The position numbers were made by a program, and so were the translations under genes. Below the pieces are notes generated by a model, which was not told the DNA's origin, ran no database searches, and saw only the letters and a list, made by a program, of their open reading frames with translations. From positions 186,001-250,000 of the forward strand of contig CAXXGM010000007.1 in assembly GCA_963677325.2 (NCBI GenBank): a stretch of 64,000 bases of DNA, written 5' to 3'. The DNA comes from G963677325 sp963677325. Its GTDB lineage: Bacteria; Bacteroidota; Bacteroidia; Bacteroidales; Prolixibacteraceae. This document shows positions 8,569 to 17,509 of the stretch, one piece after another. Numbering within the stretch: position 1 is the first letter of the stretch; the number at the start of each line of letters is the position of its first letter.

Positions 8569-10491
8569 TCAGTCGTTGGTATAATATAAATTTTTTCCAT
8601 TACCGTGGCCAATATTTATATGACCACCTTTTGCTAGTACCCTGGTGCCCCAAAGTGATACTTTTTGGATGGTACAACCCACTGAATCTGCGATTTCTCT
8701 GGCAGTCATTGCTTCATCTTCTGGTAATTGAGAGATTAATCCCAAAATTTTTATTTCAACCTCCGCATAATTTCCTTCCGTGGTTGGCATTTCTTGATGA
8801 ATAATCTCTATTAATTTTTCATCGTCATCAAAGCATCTTTTTACTTTAAACTTGACAACTTCTTCTTCGGTATAAATTTTATTACACTTTGGACATTTAT
8901 AACTTTTGGACTTTGATTGAAGAAAATATGGGTCAAACTCAGAAAGTACCGAATCATAAACGAACCTTATTGGAGTATAGTCATCTTTTTTGTCTGCATA
9001 TTTTATACTGTACTCATTACAAATATCATAGTCAATTGAGTATAAATTATAGTTGCCGCCATGTTTAGATGATATATTTTCAGATAAAAAGTGAATTAGA
9101 AAATTTTCGCATAAGACATTTAAATAATCTTTCCTAAGTGGATCAATCATAATATGGCTTGCAGCCCTGTCTGGAAATTTACTTTTTTCTGATAATGCTT
9201 TTCTAATTATGGCATTCCACATATCCATGTAAAAGCCATATACAAGTTTTCTTTTTACACTACCTGTAAATTGTTTTTGATATGTTTTACGGGCACTACT
9301 TATTCCATAATTGACTTCGGCTAACCCAATTTTATTGTCAGACTGGGTTGATTGAGCTTGAATAAATGCATTTTGTAAAATCATTCCTATAGTTCTTGAT
9401 ACCCCAATTGTTTCCCTTGTAATTCTATAGAAAGACTCTGACATATTACTTTTAAATATATCTGACATAGTTAATTCGGGACAAAATATTTCAATGCGTT
9501 TTTCAATCAATATTTGAACGAATTCTTGCATTTTACTCATTGCCGCAATTGCACCTCCATACCTTTCAACATATTCGTTAAAATCAAGTGGAATTGGAAA
9601 GATGTCCCTACCTACAATTATTTTGCTGCCAAAATCAAATCTATCAGTAATAACGCCAACCTTAAAAAACATCCCCATTCGTGAACCGAGAAATGATTTA
9701 AGAAGTGAACTGAATTTTACTTGGGCGTCCTTATTTAAATCCGAATATTCATCAATAAATACAAAAATTGAATCAATTTTTGCCTTACGTTTTATGTCAT
9801 TAATCTTATTTAAGAAGTCTTGTACGTTCAAACCGCGAAGTTGAGAGAAGTTTTTCTCTTCTTCATTTTCAGATGATTCAGATAATATGGCTTCGAGAGA
9901 AGCATCTTTCAATGAAGCTTTGGCAGATATTGAATCTGATAATGATTCCTTTCTTCTTGTTCTTACCATTACGCTACGTTGATTAAATAGCTTAACACCT
10001 TCGACTAAAACTTTCTCGATATAATCAAGGTCATCCAAAGCTGGGTTTTCCTTCTTAAAGATTAGAAGGAAAGATTCATCAAACATTAGAGTAAGTTGTC
10101 TTTTAAGTGCATCAATTATTTGTCTAATAAAATGAACTTCAACTAAATCTAAATCATTATCTGAATCAAAAAGATCATTACAAGTGCTTAAATCAATAAA
10201 TATTGGAAGTATTTTTGTATCCCCTAAAACAGAATCTTTGTCTTTTAATTTGGGCGAAATGGTTTTTAAACATTCATAATATGCTCTTAAAATATTGGTA
10301 GTCTTACCAGTACCTCTTCTGCCAGATATGAAGTTATCTTGTTTTTGTAATATACCTTGTAAAATTCCAAAAAAATCTATGTAGTATTCCGCAAGAATAT
10401 CAAGTTCTTCAATTTTATCAAGAGTTATATAATCTGCTCTTAAAATTGAATCAAAAGCATCTCTTAATTTTTGTTTCTGTTTTTTATCCAT
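8569..10491 (-). CDS. P-loop ATPase with zinc ribbon and C-terminal winged helix (ORC/CDC6-like)
   Basis: 640 residues. Walker A GRRGTGKTT at residues 57-65, Walker B SIFVFIDEYSD around 241-251, preceded by a charged linker (about 180-215). A CPKC...C zinc-ribbon-like stretch lies near residue 530-550, and the last 70 residues look like a winged helix (EDEAMTAREIADSVGCTIQK). The layout of AAA-type ATPase plus wHTH recalls ORC-CDC6-family ATPases that occur as single genes in bacterial accessory regions. No partner nuclease is beside it. A DNA-binding regulatory or immunity role is inference. Low GC compared with neighbours suggests transfer. Confidence 0.75.
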   Translation of the reverse strand: MDKKQKQKLRDAFDSILRADYITLDKIEELDILAEYYIDFFGILQGILQKQDNFISGRRGTGKTTNILRAYYECLKTISPKLKDKDSVLGDTKILPIFIDLSTCNDLFDSDNDLDLVEVHFIRQIIDALKRQLTLMFDESFLLIFKKENPALDDLDYIEKVLVEGVKLFNQRSVMVRTRRKESLSDSISAKASLKDASLEAILSESSENEEEKNFSQLRGLNVQDFLNKINDIKRKAKIDSIFVFIDEYSDLNKDAQVKFSSLLKSFLGSRMGMFFKVGVITDRFDFGSKIIVGRDIFPIPLDFNEYVERYGGAIAAMSKMQEFVQILIEKRIEIFCPELTMSDIFKSNMSESFYRITRETIGVSRTIGMILQNAFIQAQSTQSDNKIGLAEVNYGISSARKTYQKQFTGSVKRKLVYGFYMDMWNAIIRKALSEKSKFPDRAASHIMIDPLRKDYLNVLCENFLIHFLSENISSKHGGNYNLYSIDYDICNEYSIKYADKKDDYTPIRFVYDSVLSEFDPYFLQSKSKSYKCPKCNKIYTEEEVVKFKVKRCFDDDEKLIEIIHQEMPTTEGNYAEVEIKILGLISQLPEDEAMTAREIADSVGCTIQKVSLWGTRVLAKGGHINIGHGNGKNLYYTND

Positions 10492-10600
10492 AATTTATGA
10501 TATTTAGAATGTTCTTTAAAATTTACGCACAAAATCCGTAAATATGATCTTGCAAGCATTTCATAATTCTATGTGGTAAATACTTACCCGTCAATAATTC

Positions 10601-10684
10601 AACTAAAATATATATTATTTAAATAAACTGTTACTCCTTCAAACAAAATATTATTATTATTTTAAGTATATTTAATGCATTCAT
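10601..10684 (+). repeat. Dispersed repeat, copy 1 of an ~83-bp pair
   Basis: AACTAAAATATA... through TATTTAATGCATTCAT matches 14655-14736 in the same orientation at roughly 80 percent. The conserved centre is CTGTTACTCCTTCAA and the end is TATATTTAATGCATTCAT. The two copies bracket the BRO-N remnant, cysteine peptidase, DUF4143 ATPase and lipase genes. Origin unknown. Confidence 0.75.
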
Positions 10685-10836
10685 AGCAAAGTAGTCCCGC
10701 ATTGATTGATTTACAATAAGAGGAAAATCCAATTCCATTCGTTTGTAATTTGGGGCACCTGTTTATTATTTAAATCTGTATCTCGTCGTTCTTTTATCAC
10801 CTTGTTTCTCAATTATTTCATCATCTGACGCTGTTT

Positions 10837-11110
10837 TTAAATCTCTGCAAACCACATCTCAAACGGCTCAGCCTTAGGTGACGGAATGGATTGTTTTAAC
10901 CGGAATATCTGCTCGGCATCAGCAACATCAGTTTTATAAAACTTACCATCAGCAGACTGCATTTTCAGTTGGTTACAATTTGTAACCAACTGGTTGCACT
11001 CTTTCCTGAGTCTGTTTTAATACACTCCATTCTTTAATTCTTTCATCCCCAAAAGTCTTTAGTGTAAACCCCTTTAGCCTTTCTGCCTCAGACCGTTTGT
11101 TTTTCGAAAT
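10837..11110 (-). pseudogene. BRO-N domain (phage antirepressor-like) remnant
   Basis: Reading the minus strand between 11017 and 10837 gives an uninterrupted BRO-N segment: LKMQSADGKFYKTDVADAEQ followed by IFRLKQSIPSPKAEPFEMWF and a premature stop. SIPSPKAEPF is the hallmark of BRO-family N-terminal domains. Upstream (11017-11110) a second frame encodes KTFGDERIKEWSVLKQTQER, so the gene is also frameshifted. Such proteins belong to prophages and accessory islands. This is a relic, not a working gene. Confidence 0.7.
10966..10992. repeat. Perfect 12-bp inverted repeat
   Basis: CAGTTGGTTACA - ATT - TGTAACCAACTG. It lies inside the BRO-N remnant, where it encodes NQLVTNCNQL, so the symmetry may be partly a coding accident. 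Confidence 0.6.
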
Positions 11111-11251
11111 GGAGACTTATCATCTTGACTTTTTGATAATTATTTTGTAATTTGATTTCCGTAATGGTCATTTTTATCGGCCTGTGAGTGGCCTTCATAT
11201 TGCATTTGAAAATAAAATTATCTTTTCTTTTAATTTAAAAATGCCATCCTT

Positions 11252-12247
11252 ATGAAAACTGCATTTAAAAGACTCGCTATGGCGGGTGCATTCATAGCCT
11301 TTCTGTTACAAGGATGTACCAAAACAGACTTGTTGAATAATGGGGAGGATATGCAGCCGGCTGTAAATTCAACTTCCGACGGCTTGCATGTGTATGGACT
11401 TTTACCGATGACCCCCGATCAATTCATGGGTCTGCCGGTCTATTCAAAAGAATCTCTTCCTGCCAGGTTACAATTAAAAAGCCTTCCTCTTTCGGCTGCT
11501 TTATGGAACCCTCCCGTTAGGGATCAGGGCCAGATCGGTTCTTGCACCGCCTTTTGCGGAACAGAAACCGATGAGATCCTTTACTATTATAAAAATGGTT
11601 CAACCCCCAATTTAAGCCCTGCATTCGTTTACTATTGCGAGCGGGTGTTAATCCTGAAACAAAAAATAAACTCCGACCGCGGGGCTTATATGGTAAACAT
11701 CCCGCAGGCATTGAAAACTTACGGCGACTGCTTTGAGACTTCGTATCCTTATCCCAGGAGCAGCAAATCTCCTGATTACAAAACCCCTCCTTCAGGCGAA
11801 GACATGACCGAGGCTTTGGATTACCAGATCGGAAGCAGTGATCCCGATAAAGTCAGCATTACGTATGGCGTGATTAGTCAGGGAGACGTCGAAACAACAA
11901 AGAGTTTTCTTGCAGCCCAGATACCTGTAATGCTGGGATTTGATGTGTATGATAATTCGGCATACACTCTTTTTGAGCGGTTAAATACCGTAAACTACAT
12001 TTATAATCCTTTAAAATCGGACGGTACTCTTGCACAGGGTGCAAGATACCTGGGTGGTCACGCGGTTCCAATTATTGGATATGACGATAACTTTGTGGTC
12101 ACTCCTACACAAAAAGGAGCATTCCTTTGCCAGAATTCCTGGGGCACATCCTGGGGGAATAAGGGATTTTTTTATATGCCTTACTCCGTTTTTAAAAACC
12201 AAACGATCGTGTCTCAGGGTGATGTTTTTGGGATAATTCCTGAATAA
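11252..12247 (+). CDS. Papain-like (C1 family) cysteine peptidase, lipoprotein
   Basis: 331 residues. N-terminal lipoprotein signal with lipobox LLQGC at about residue 18-22, so it is anchored in the envelope. The C1 active site is complete: QGQIGSCTAFC (oxyanion Gln and catalytic Cys, about residues 91-101), GGHAVPIIGYDD (His, near 270) and CQNSWGTSWGNKGFFY (Asn, near 295). No propeptide is evident; about 65 residues separate lipobox and catalytic domain. Probably degrades or processes peptides outside the cytoplasm. It stands alone, with the next gene converging on it. Confidence 0.93.
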   Translation: MKTAFKRLAMAGAFIAFLLQGCTKTDLLNNGEDMQPAVNSTSDGLHVYGLLPMTPDQFMGLPVYSKESLPARLQLKSLPLSAALWNPPVRDQGQIGSCTAFCGTETDEILYYYKNGSTPNLSPAFVYYCERVLILKQKINSDRGAYMVNIPQALKTYGDCFETSYPYPRSSKSPDYKTPPSGEDMTEALDYQIGSSDPDKVSITYGVISQGDVETTKSFLAAQIPVMLGFDVYDNSAYTLFERLNTVNYIYNPLKSDGTLAQGARYLGGHAVPIIGYDDNFVVTPTQKGAFLCQNSWGTSWGNKGFFYMPYSVFKNQTIVSQGDVFGIIPE

Positions 12248-12304
12248 TGAGGGTGTAAAACAGGCTAAAGGAGTTGCAGTCATCTGGAGTCATGCCTGCG
12301 GAAA

Positions 12305-13474
12305 TCAATAGGTCATCCCAAACTGCCAAAGAGGAATCGTGTTTAAATACCCTGATTCAATATCATCCTTCACGATGAACGCTTTCTCAATGCCCTGGAT
12401 TTGCTTCAGGCTTTTATTCTTTCCCCCCACCTCAAAGGTATAATCTCCAACCAGGAAATCGGCAACGGGCGATACGATGACATCATATTTTACTCTTAAC
12501 TGGTTCAGAAAAAACGTTTCTCTTGTATTTCCGGTATTTGGGTTATCGTTTGCCAAACTGTAAATCAAGTTGGTATTGTCAAGATAAATTTTATCCACCT
12601 TACCCAGCCCCCTTATTCCTCCGGTTGCACTTCGTAATTGTGCTATCATCCCGGCTTCTTCAATAAACAGGCAATAATCGGTTATATTATTCCGGCTGGC
12701 GGAAAGTGCAGTTGCTATACTTGTCATATTGGGCTTAAACGGCACACTTTTAGCAATAATGGCCAGCAATTGCTTCAACTTTCGGCCAGTGGACACATTC
12801 ATGCCTGCATACAACGGAATATCCGTTTCCAAAGTCTGGTTTACCACCTGTTGTAACCTCAGTTCAAAGCCTTCTTCCAATGCAAAAGGATAATACCCTC
12901 TTTTCAGATAATCTTCAAATAAAGGCAATGGATGTTTTACCCGCGGAAGTTCAACTTTATGTTCCAGAATTTCTTCCAGACGATAGGCCCGGACTGATAT
13001 TTGATGAAACAATTGCAAATACTCCCTGAAAGACAAACCTTGCATATGATACATTACAGCCCTTCGACTTAAATCTGAGGCTCCTTTCCTGATATCCAAC
13101 ACTGAAGAACCAGTAAACACAACATTCAGTTCGGGATGATAATCATAGATCAGTTTCAGTTCCTTAGCCCAGTCTTTGTATTTATGAATTTCATCTACAA
13201 ACAGGTATTTTCCGCCACGCTTTACAAAAGCATCCGCTAAATCAATAAGCTTGTTATCGGCAAAATAAAAGTCTTCTGCCGTTACGTAGAGTGTTTCCTC
13301 AGGATTCAGCGTCTTTTTGATATGCTGTAAAACCAAAGTAGTTTTCCCAACTCCACGCGGTCCGGTAAGTCCGATCATCCGATTTTTCCAGTTTACTTCA
13401 GCATAAATGTACCGGAAGAATCCAGTATCTGTCTCTTTAAGAAGTTTATGAAATTGTTCGAATAATTTGTCCAT
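12305..13474 (-). CDS. AAA-14/DUF4143 ATP-binding protein
   Basis: 389 residues. P-loop GPRGVGKTT near residues 38-46, Walker B KYLFVDEIHKYKDWAKEL near 90-107 and a sensor-like VVFTGSSVLDI follow; the C-terminal half is the DUF4143 region ending in a nuclease-like fold (VADFLVGDYTFEVGGKNK, with E-V-G-G-K). These proteins are abundant in Bacteroidota and archaea and are of uncertain function, often in variable gene sites. A TATCTTTG -7 box lies 16 bases upstream of the start, and a large inverted repeat sits just behind it. Confidence 0.93.
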   Translation of the reverse strand: MDKLFEQFHKLLKETDTGFFRYIYAEVNWKNRMIGLTGPRGVGKTTLVLQHIKKTLNPEETLYVTAEDFYFADNKLIDLADAFVKRGGKYLFVDEIHKYKDWAKELKLIYDYHPELNVVFTGSSVLDIRKGASDLSRRAVMYHMQGLSFREYLQLFHQISVRAYRLEEILEHKVELPRVKHPLPLFEDYLKRGYYPFALEEGFELRLQQVVNQTLETDIPLYAGMNVSTGRKLKQLLAIIAKSVPFKPNMTSIATALSASRNNITDYCLFIEEAGMIAQLRSATGGIRGLGKVDKIYLDNTNLIYSLANDNPNTGNTRETFFLNQLRVKYDVIVSPVADFLVGDYTFEVGGKNKSLKQIQGIEKAFIVKDDIESGYLNTIPLWQFGMTY

Positions 13475-13490
13475 GACAGTTTATTTTGAA

Positions 13491-13557
13491 CAAAGATAAT
13501 ATTTTTTGCACTACAATAGTGCATTTTTTAATCTAAAATGCACTATTGTAGTGCAAA
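13491..13557 (-). promoter_or_regulatory. -7 promoter box and 23-bp inverted repeat upstream of DUF4143 ATPase
   Basis: CAAAGATA at 13491-13498 reads TATCTTTG on the minus strand, the Bacteroidota -7 element. Directly upstream, 13505-13527 and 13535-13557 form a perfect 23-bp inverted repeat with a 7-base spacer. Each arm itself contains a smaller palindrome, GCACTACAATAGTGC, so there are two symmetrical sites in the -33 region. This arrangement would suit a dimeric repressor or autoregulation. No -33 TTTG is visible, consistent with control by a bound protein. Confidence 0.7.
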
Positions 13558-13704
13558 TAGAGTGTTTCGTTTGTTTTTACTCCTGATAACAGGCCAAAAG
13601 GCATATCAATTATTCGCCCGGCACCAATTATTCCCTATTAGCCAGGGGTTTATAATCCCTTTTACGATCTTGTTTATTTTATATTTGGGTTACGAGCATC
13701 GTGT

Positions 13705-14496
13705 TTAAAATCCCTTTTCAATTAGTTTTGTCACAATATTCAAATATACATCCGGTATGTCTACGCCGGAGATAGCTTTTCTCTTAATATCAACAATTTC
13801 TGAATGTGAAATTCCATTGCCGTTTTTCCCCTTAATTAAAGTACAATCTTCTCCCCATTGAGCTGATTTTATACTTACAATTCCATCATTATCTCCGGCA
13901 TATTTTTTAATGTACCGATAAGTCAGGAAATATGACAAATCGTCTATTGCATTTTTCATAAAAGTATGATAACTGCTATAGTGCACCTTTTCGTTATTAG
14001 GATTTCTTAAATTAAAGTCAGTCATGCTTTTTGTTGTCAATTCCGCAATTATTTTGTAAGGCTCGGGTGATTTGTCTCCATATAGCCTGACAACAAGGTT
14101 GACTATCTTTTTTGAAACCGGATTGTAAATTGATTTCTTTTCAAAAATGTAGTCAACAATCTCAGAACCATAATGAGGTGTTGAAATTGTTGTCAGACTT
14201 GCAATTTTGTCAGCGTAATTTAAAGAACTTATTAAAAATCTGGAATCCAGACCGCCTTTTGAATGAGCAATAATATTTACTTTATCACATTGACATAAAT
14301 TCAAAACGTAATCAACGGTTTTACTTAATGAAATGGCATTGTTTTCTATACTCCCCCACGAATCCGTATGGCCGGGAAACACTTTCAAACCGTTAGTTTG
14401 CAGTTTTTTAGGAATTCTTCCCCAAAAGAGATTGCTGTCTTTTGCCCCGATTCCGTGAACAAGAATAATTGGATACTTTAATGTTGGGTCGTTCAT
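13705..14496 (-). CDS. Lipase-like alpha/beta hydrolase
   Basis: 263 residues, no signal peptide. The oxyanion-hole motif YPIILVHGIGAKDS is near the N-terminus and the nucleophile elbow IIAHSKGGLDSRF gives Ser near residue 80. The pattern HSKGG and the following TISTPHYGSE are typical of bacterial triacylglycerol lipases. A likely acid residue is in YAGDNDGIVSI and the histidine is in GISHSEI near residue 233. Cytosolic location and small size fit a general esterase. Substrate unknown. Confidence 0.88.
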   Translation of the reverse strand: MNDPTLKYPIILVHGIGAKDSNLFWGRIPKKLQTNGLKVFPGHTDSWGSIENNAISLSKTVDYVLNLCQCDKVNIIAHSKGGLDSRFLISSLNYADKIASLTTISTPHYGSEIVDYIFEKKSIYNPVSKKIVNLVVRLYGDKSPEPYKIIAELTTKSMTDFNLRNPNNEKVHYSSYHTFMKNAIDDLSYFLTYRYIKKYAGDNDGIVSIKSAQWGEDCTLIKGKNGNGISHSEIVDIKRKAISGVDIPDVYLNIVTKLIEKGF

Positions 14497-14654
14497 TTGG
14501 CTATTTCAAAAAGTCTGTTTTTCTATACTGTATGGTGATCAATAGTATTTTGGTTTATTTACTCATTTTGGCATTTCGCACTTGCTTCCAAAGGATTTGT
14601 TTACTCATTGAATGTATTTTACGGATATGTGGATGATATTATTTCTAATAATTT

Positions 14655-14736
14655 AACTAAAATATAAATTATTTATATAGCCTGTTACTCCTTCAACCAA
14701 AATACTTTTGATTTTCAGTATATTTAATGCATTCAT
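14655..14736 (+). repeat. Dispersed repeat, copy 2 of an ~83-bp pair
   Basis: Second copy of the repeat at 10601-10684, same orientation. Here its right half encodes, on the minus strand, the last residues (HECIKYTENQKYF) of the truncated DUF6266 open frame. This means the repeat replaced the normal end of that gene. Confidence 0.72.
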
Positions 14737-14992
14737 GTACAAACCGTGTCCACACGAAATCAATGTGGCTCCCGTCGGCGCTAAAGGCTGGCAGATTGGT
14801 TTTGAGAAACAGGTTATACCCTGTCATATTTTCTGCCACAAGCTCAAAAATCGCCTTGATGACCTCCGGTGTCGACGGCCGCCAAAACGCCGCGGCCTTA
14901 CCGAACCTGGTAAAATATCTCCGCTGTCCTTCGCTCCATGAATTTTTAGCCCTTTCTCTTGGAGCCCTGCGCGCATAAGATTTCCCTCTCAT
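14693..14992 (-). pseudogene. Truncated DUF6266 family gene
   Basis: About 99 residues. RAKNSWSEGQRRYFTRFGKA and ELVAENMTGYNLFLKTNLPA and FSADGS align with the intact DUF6266 protein at 39652-40266 (RSKNSWSERQLLHRQRFKAI, LAAENGHGRNLFLKANTPAF). The homology stops after about residue 75 and the rest is encoded by a dispersed repeat (14655-14736). The first 25 residues of the family are also missing. Intact members are about 200 residues, so this is a remnant. Confidence 0.75.
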
Positions 14993-15124
14993 CTTGTAAA
15001 TTACCCGGCTTATTCCTTTCTAATCTGATTTTTCGTTATCGATTATATTTTCCGAAAAAAATTCCCATTTTTGAAAAAATTAAAGCCGCAGAAGAATGTC
15101 TTCAGTTTTTAAAATTATTTTCAG

Positions 15125-17416
15125 GTGAAAAGATTCAGACATATATTTCTCTTCTATTTCCTCATCATTGGTGGTTTCTCCGTGTTGATGTATTGGATTA
15201 TTCAGGCCGGTAAGGAATTGGAATCAGGACGAAAGGTGACCATTTTTTCTGAAAATGGAACAGGTCATTGGAATGAGTTTTTGAATACCATGTCACAGAA
15301 TCTGGTTCATCCATTGGCTCTTTTGCTGGCTCAAATCATCACTATTATCATTGCAGCCAGGGTATTGGCATGGATTTGTAAAAAAATAGGGCAGCCCACC
15401 GTTATTGGTGAGATTGTTGCAGGAATCATATTAGGTCCTTCTTTTATGGGGATGTATTTCCCCGGATTCTCTGCTGCATTATTTCCTTCTGATTCATTAG
15501 GAAATCTCCAGTTGCTAAGTCAGATAGGCCTGATCCTTTTTATGTTTATGGTTGGTATGGAGCTGGATGTGAAAACCCTTAGAAATAAAGCCCAGGATGC
15601 CGTTGTAATCAGTCATGCCAGTATCATCATTCCCTTTACATTAGGGATGAGCTTAGCCTATTTCGTTTATTTACACTTTGCCCCGCAAGGAGTACGGTTT
15701 ATATCATTTGGACTTTTTCTCGGAATCGCCATGAGTATTACGGCCTTTCCTGTTTTGGCAAGAATTGTGCAGGAGCGGGGAATCCATAAAACCAGGCTCG
15801 GTGCGATAGTAATTACTTGCGCCGCGGTTGATGATATTACTGCATGGTGTATACTGGCTGCTGTGATCGCTATTGTTAAAGCAGGTTCTTTTGGCAGTTC
15901 TGTTTATGTAATTCTGATGGCAATCACCTATGTCCTTTTCATGTTCAAGGTTGTGAAACCATTCCTCAAGCGGGTTGGCGATTTACATCCATCACGCGAA
16001 AACATGAGCAAGCCAATCGTTGCCATTTTCTTTTTAACCTTAATCCTCTCATCGTACGCTACTGAAGTGATCGGAATTCATGCTTTATTCGGAGCTTTTA
16101 TGGCAGGCACCATAATGCCCGACAATATGAAATTCAGAAATGTATTAATCGGGAAGGTTGAGGATATTGCTCTTGTATTATTGCTTCCCTTATTTTTCGT
16201 TTTTACAGGTTTAAGAACTGAAATCGGACTCCTTAACGACCTGTATTTATGGAAGATCACGGGGTTAATCATTCTGGTTGCAGTGACTGGTAAATTTATT
16301 GGCAGTGCATTGGCGGCTAAGATTATGGGACAAAACTGGCATAATAGTTTGTCAATCGGGGCGTTGATGAATACAAGGGGATTAATGGAACTGGTTGTTC
16401 TGAATATCGGATACGAATTGGGTGTATTGAGTCCGCAAATATTTGCCATGATGGTAATTATGGCACTCGTTACCACTTTTATGACTGGTCCTGCGCTGGA
16501 TATTATCAATAAACTGTTCAAAAAAGAATCCGGCATCTCCCCGGAACAATTTATTCAGGTCAGTAAATACAAAGTTTTAATATCCTTCGCCAACCCTGAG
16601 AAGGGAAAAGTATTACTTCGGCTTGCAAATAGCCTGGTAAAGAAAATGAATAGCAATGCGGCGGTAACGGTAATGCACCTGTCTCCCAACAACGAGTTAA
16701 ATCAACTGAATATTGATGAGTACGAACACGATAGTTTTGCCCCGGTCATCGAAGAATCAAAAATACTGAACCAAAAGATTACCACACTTTTTAAGGTGAC
16801 TAACGATATCATGTCGGAAATTCCGGATGTGGCAAACAAAGGAGATTATGATCTGCTACTGGTCGGACCCGGACAATCGATCTTCGAAGGTAGTTTATTG
16901 GGAAGGATTTTGGGATTTACTACAAGGATTATTGATCCGGACAGGCTGATTAATTCTGTTACCGGGAAAGGGAAATTGTTTGAAAGATTGCCTTTTGAAG
17001 AAAGCACGCGAATGATTTTGGCAAATAGTGAGGTGCCCGTAGGAATTCTATTCGATAAAAACCTGACGAAAATTGATAAAGTTTTTATCCCGGTTCTTGA
17101 CTTTAAAGATACTCTCTTAATAAAATATGCCCGGAAATTAATTCATTCAGGCGCGCAAGTCACAATACATGATGCATACGGACAAGTCAATGTTTCTGAA
17201 GAGGAGGAAATGATAAGCGTAATTGAGCCAAACGTTTCCGATCCTGTTCAACTTCTTAAACAAACTGTGATTGAAAGAGATATTCTGCAACAGCATGATT
17301 TGATGATTATTAGCCTTGAAAGTTGGACAATGCTGGTTGAAAAACAAACAATTTGGTTAGCATTCACACCATCCGTATTAATCATCTCCGAAAAACCGGG
17401 TTCCGGACAATTTTGA
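15125..17416 (+). CDS. Cation:proton antiporter (CPA2/KefB-like) with C-terminal USP-like region
   Basis: 763 residues with a GTG start at 15125. Residues about 50-430 form a Na+/H+ exchanger domain with 12-13 membrane helices; conserved family motifs include GEIVAGIILGPSFMG, FMFMVGMELDVKTLRNKA and CAAVDDITAWCILA, the last holding the paired acidic ion-binding residues. After residue 450 the protein is soluble, with two alternating alpha/beta segments resembling universal stress domains (for example DYDLLLVGPGQSIFEGSLLGR). Predicted to exchange Na+ or K+ for H+ at the inner membrane. The first 30 residues add one extra helix. Confidence 0.92.
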   Translation: MKRFRHIFLFYFLIIGGFSVLMYWIIQAGKELESGRKVTIFSENGTGHWNEFLNTMSQNLVHPLALLLAQIITIIIAARVLAWICKKIGQPTVIGEIVAGIILGPSFMGMYFPGFSAALFPSDSLGNLQLLSQIGLILFMFMVGMELDVKTLRNKAQDAVVISHASIIIPFTLGMSLAYFVYLHFAPQGVRFISFGLFLGIAMSITAFPVLARIVQERGIHKTRLGAIVITCAAVDDITAWCILAAVIAIVKAGSFGSSVYVILMAITYVLFMFKVVKPFLKRVGDLHPSRENMSKPIVAIFFLTLILSSYATEVIGIHALFGAFMAGTIMPDNMKFRNVLIGKVEDIALVLLLPLFFVFTGLRTEIGLLNDLYLWKITGLIILVAVTGKFIGSALAAKIMGQNWHNSLSIGALMNTRGLMELVVLNIGYELGVLSPQIFAMMVIMALVTTFMTGPALDIINKLFKKESGISPEQFIQVSKYKVLISFANPEKGKVLLRLANSLVKKMNSNAAVTVMHLSPNNELNQLNIDEYEHDSFAPVIEESKILNQKITTLFKVTNDIMSEIPDVANKGDYDLLLVGPGQSIFEGSLLGRILGFTTRIIDPDRLINSVTGKGKLFERLPFEESTRMILANSEVPVGILFDKNLTKIDKVFIPVLDFKDTLLIKYARKLIHSGAQVTIHDAYGQVNVSEEEEMISVIEPNVSDPVQLLKQTVIERDILQQHDLMIISLESWTMLVEKQTIWLAFTPSVLIISEKPGSGQF

Positions 17417-17509
17417 ATTTCAGTTTGTCAGTCCTTCCTTTGATCTTTGATTCATCCAATTCCGTGATTTTTTTCATTATGTTTGCACAAGGGATTACAA
17501 ATTCACCAA

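Noticed and set aside
8403..8612. Small minus-strand open frame with start overlapping the ATPase end
   Set aside because: It is antisense-free but low in protein-like composition, overlaps the ATPase C-terminus in another frame and matches no family known to me.
10966..10992. Attachment site or operator
   Set aside because: The palindrome falls inside a decayed coding sequence and has no integrase or regulator next to it.
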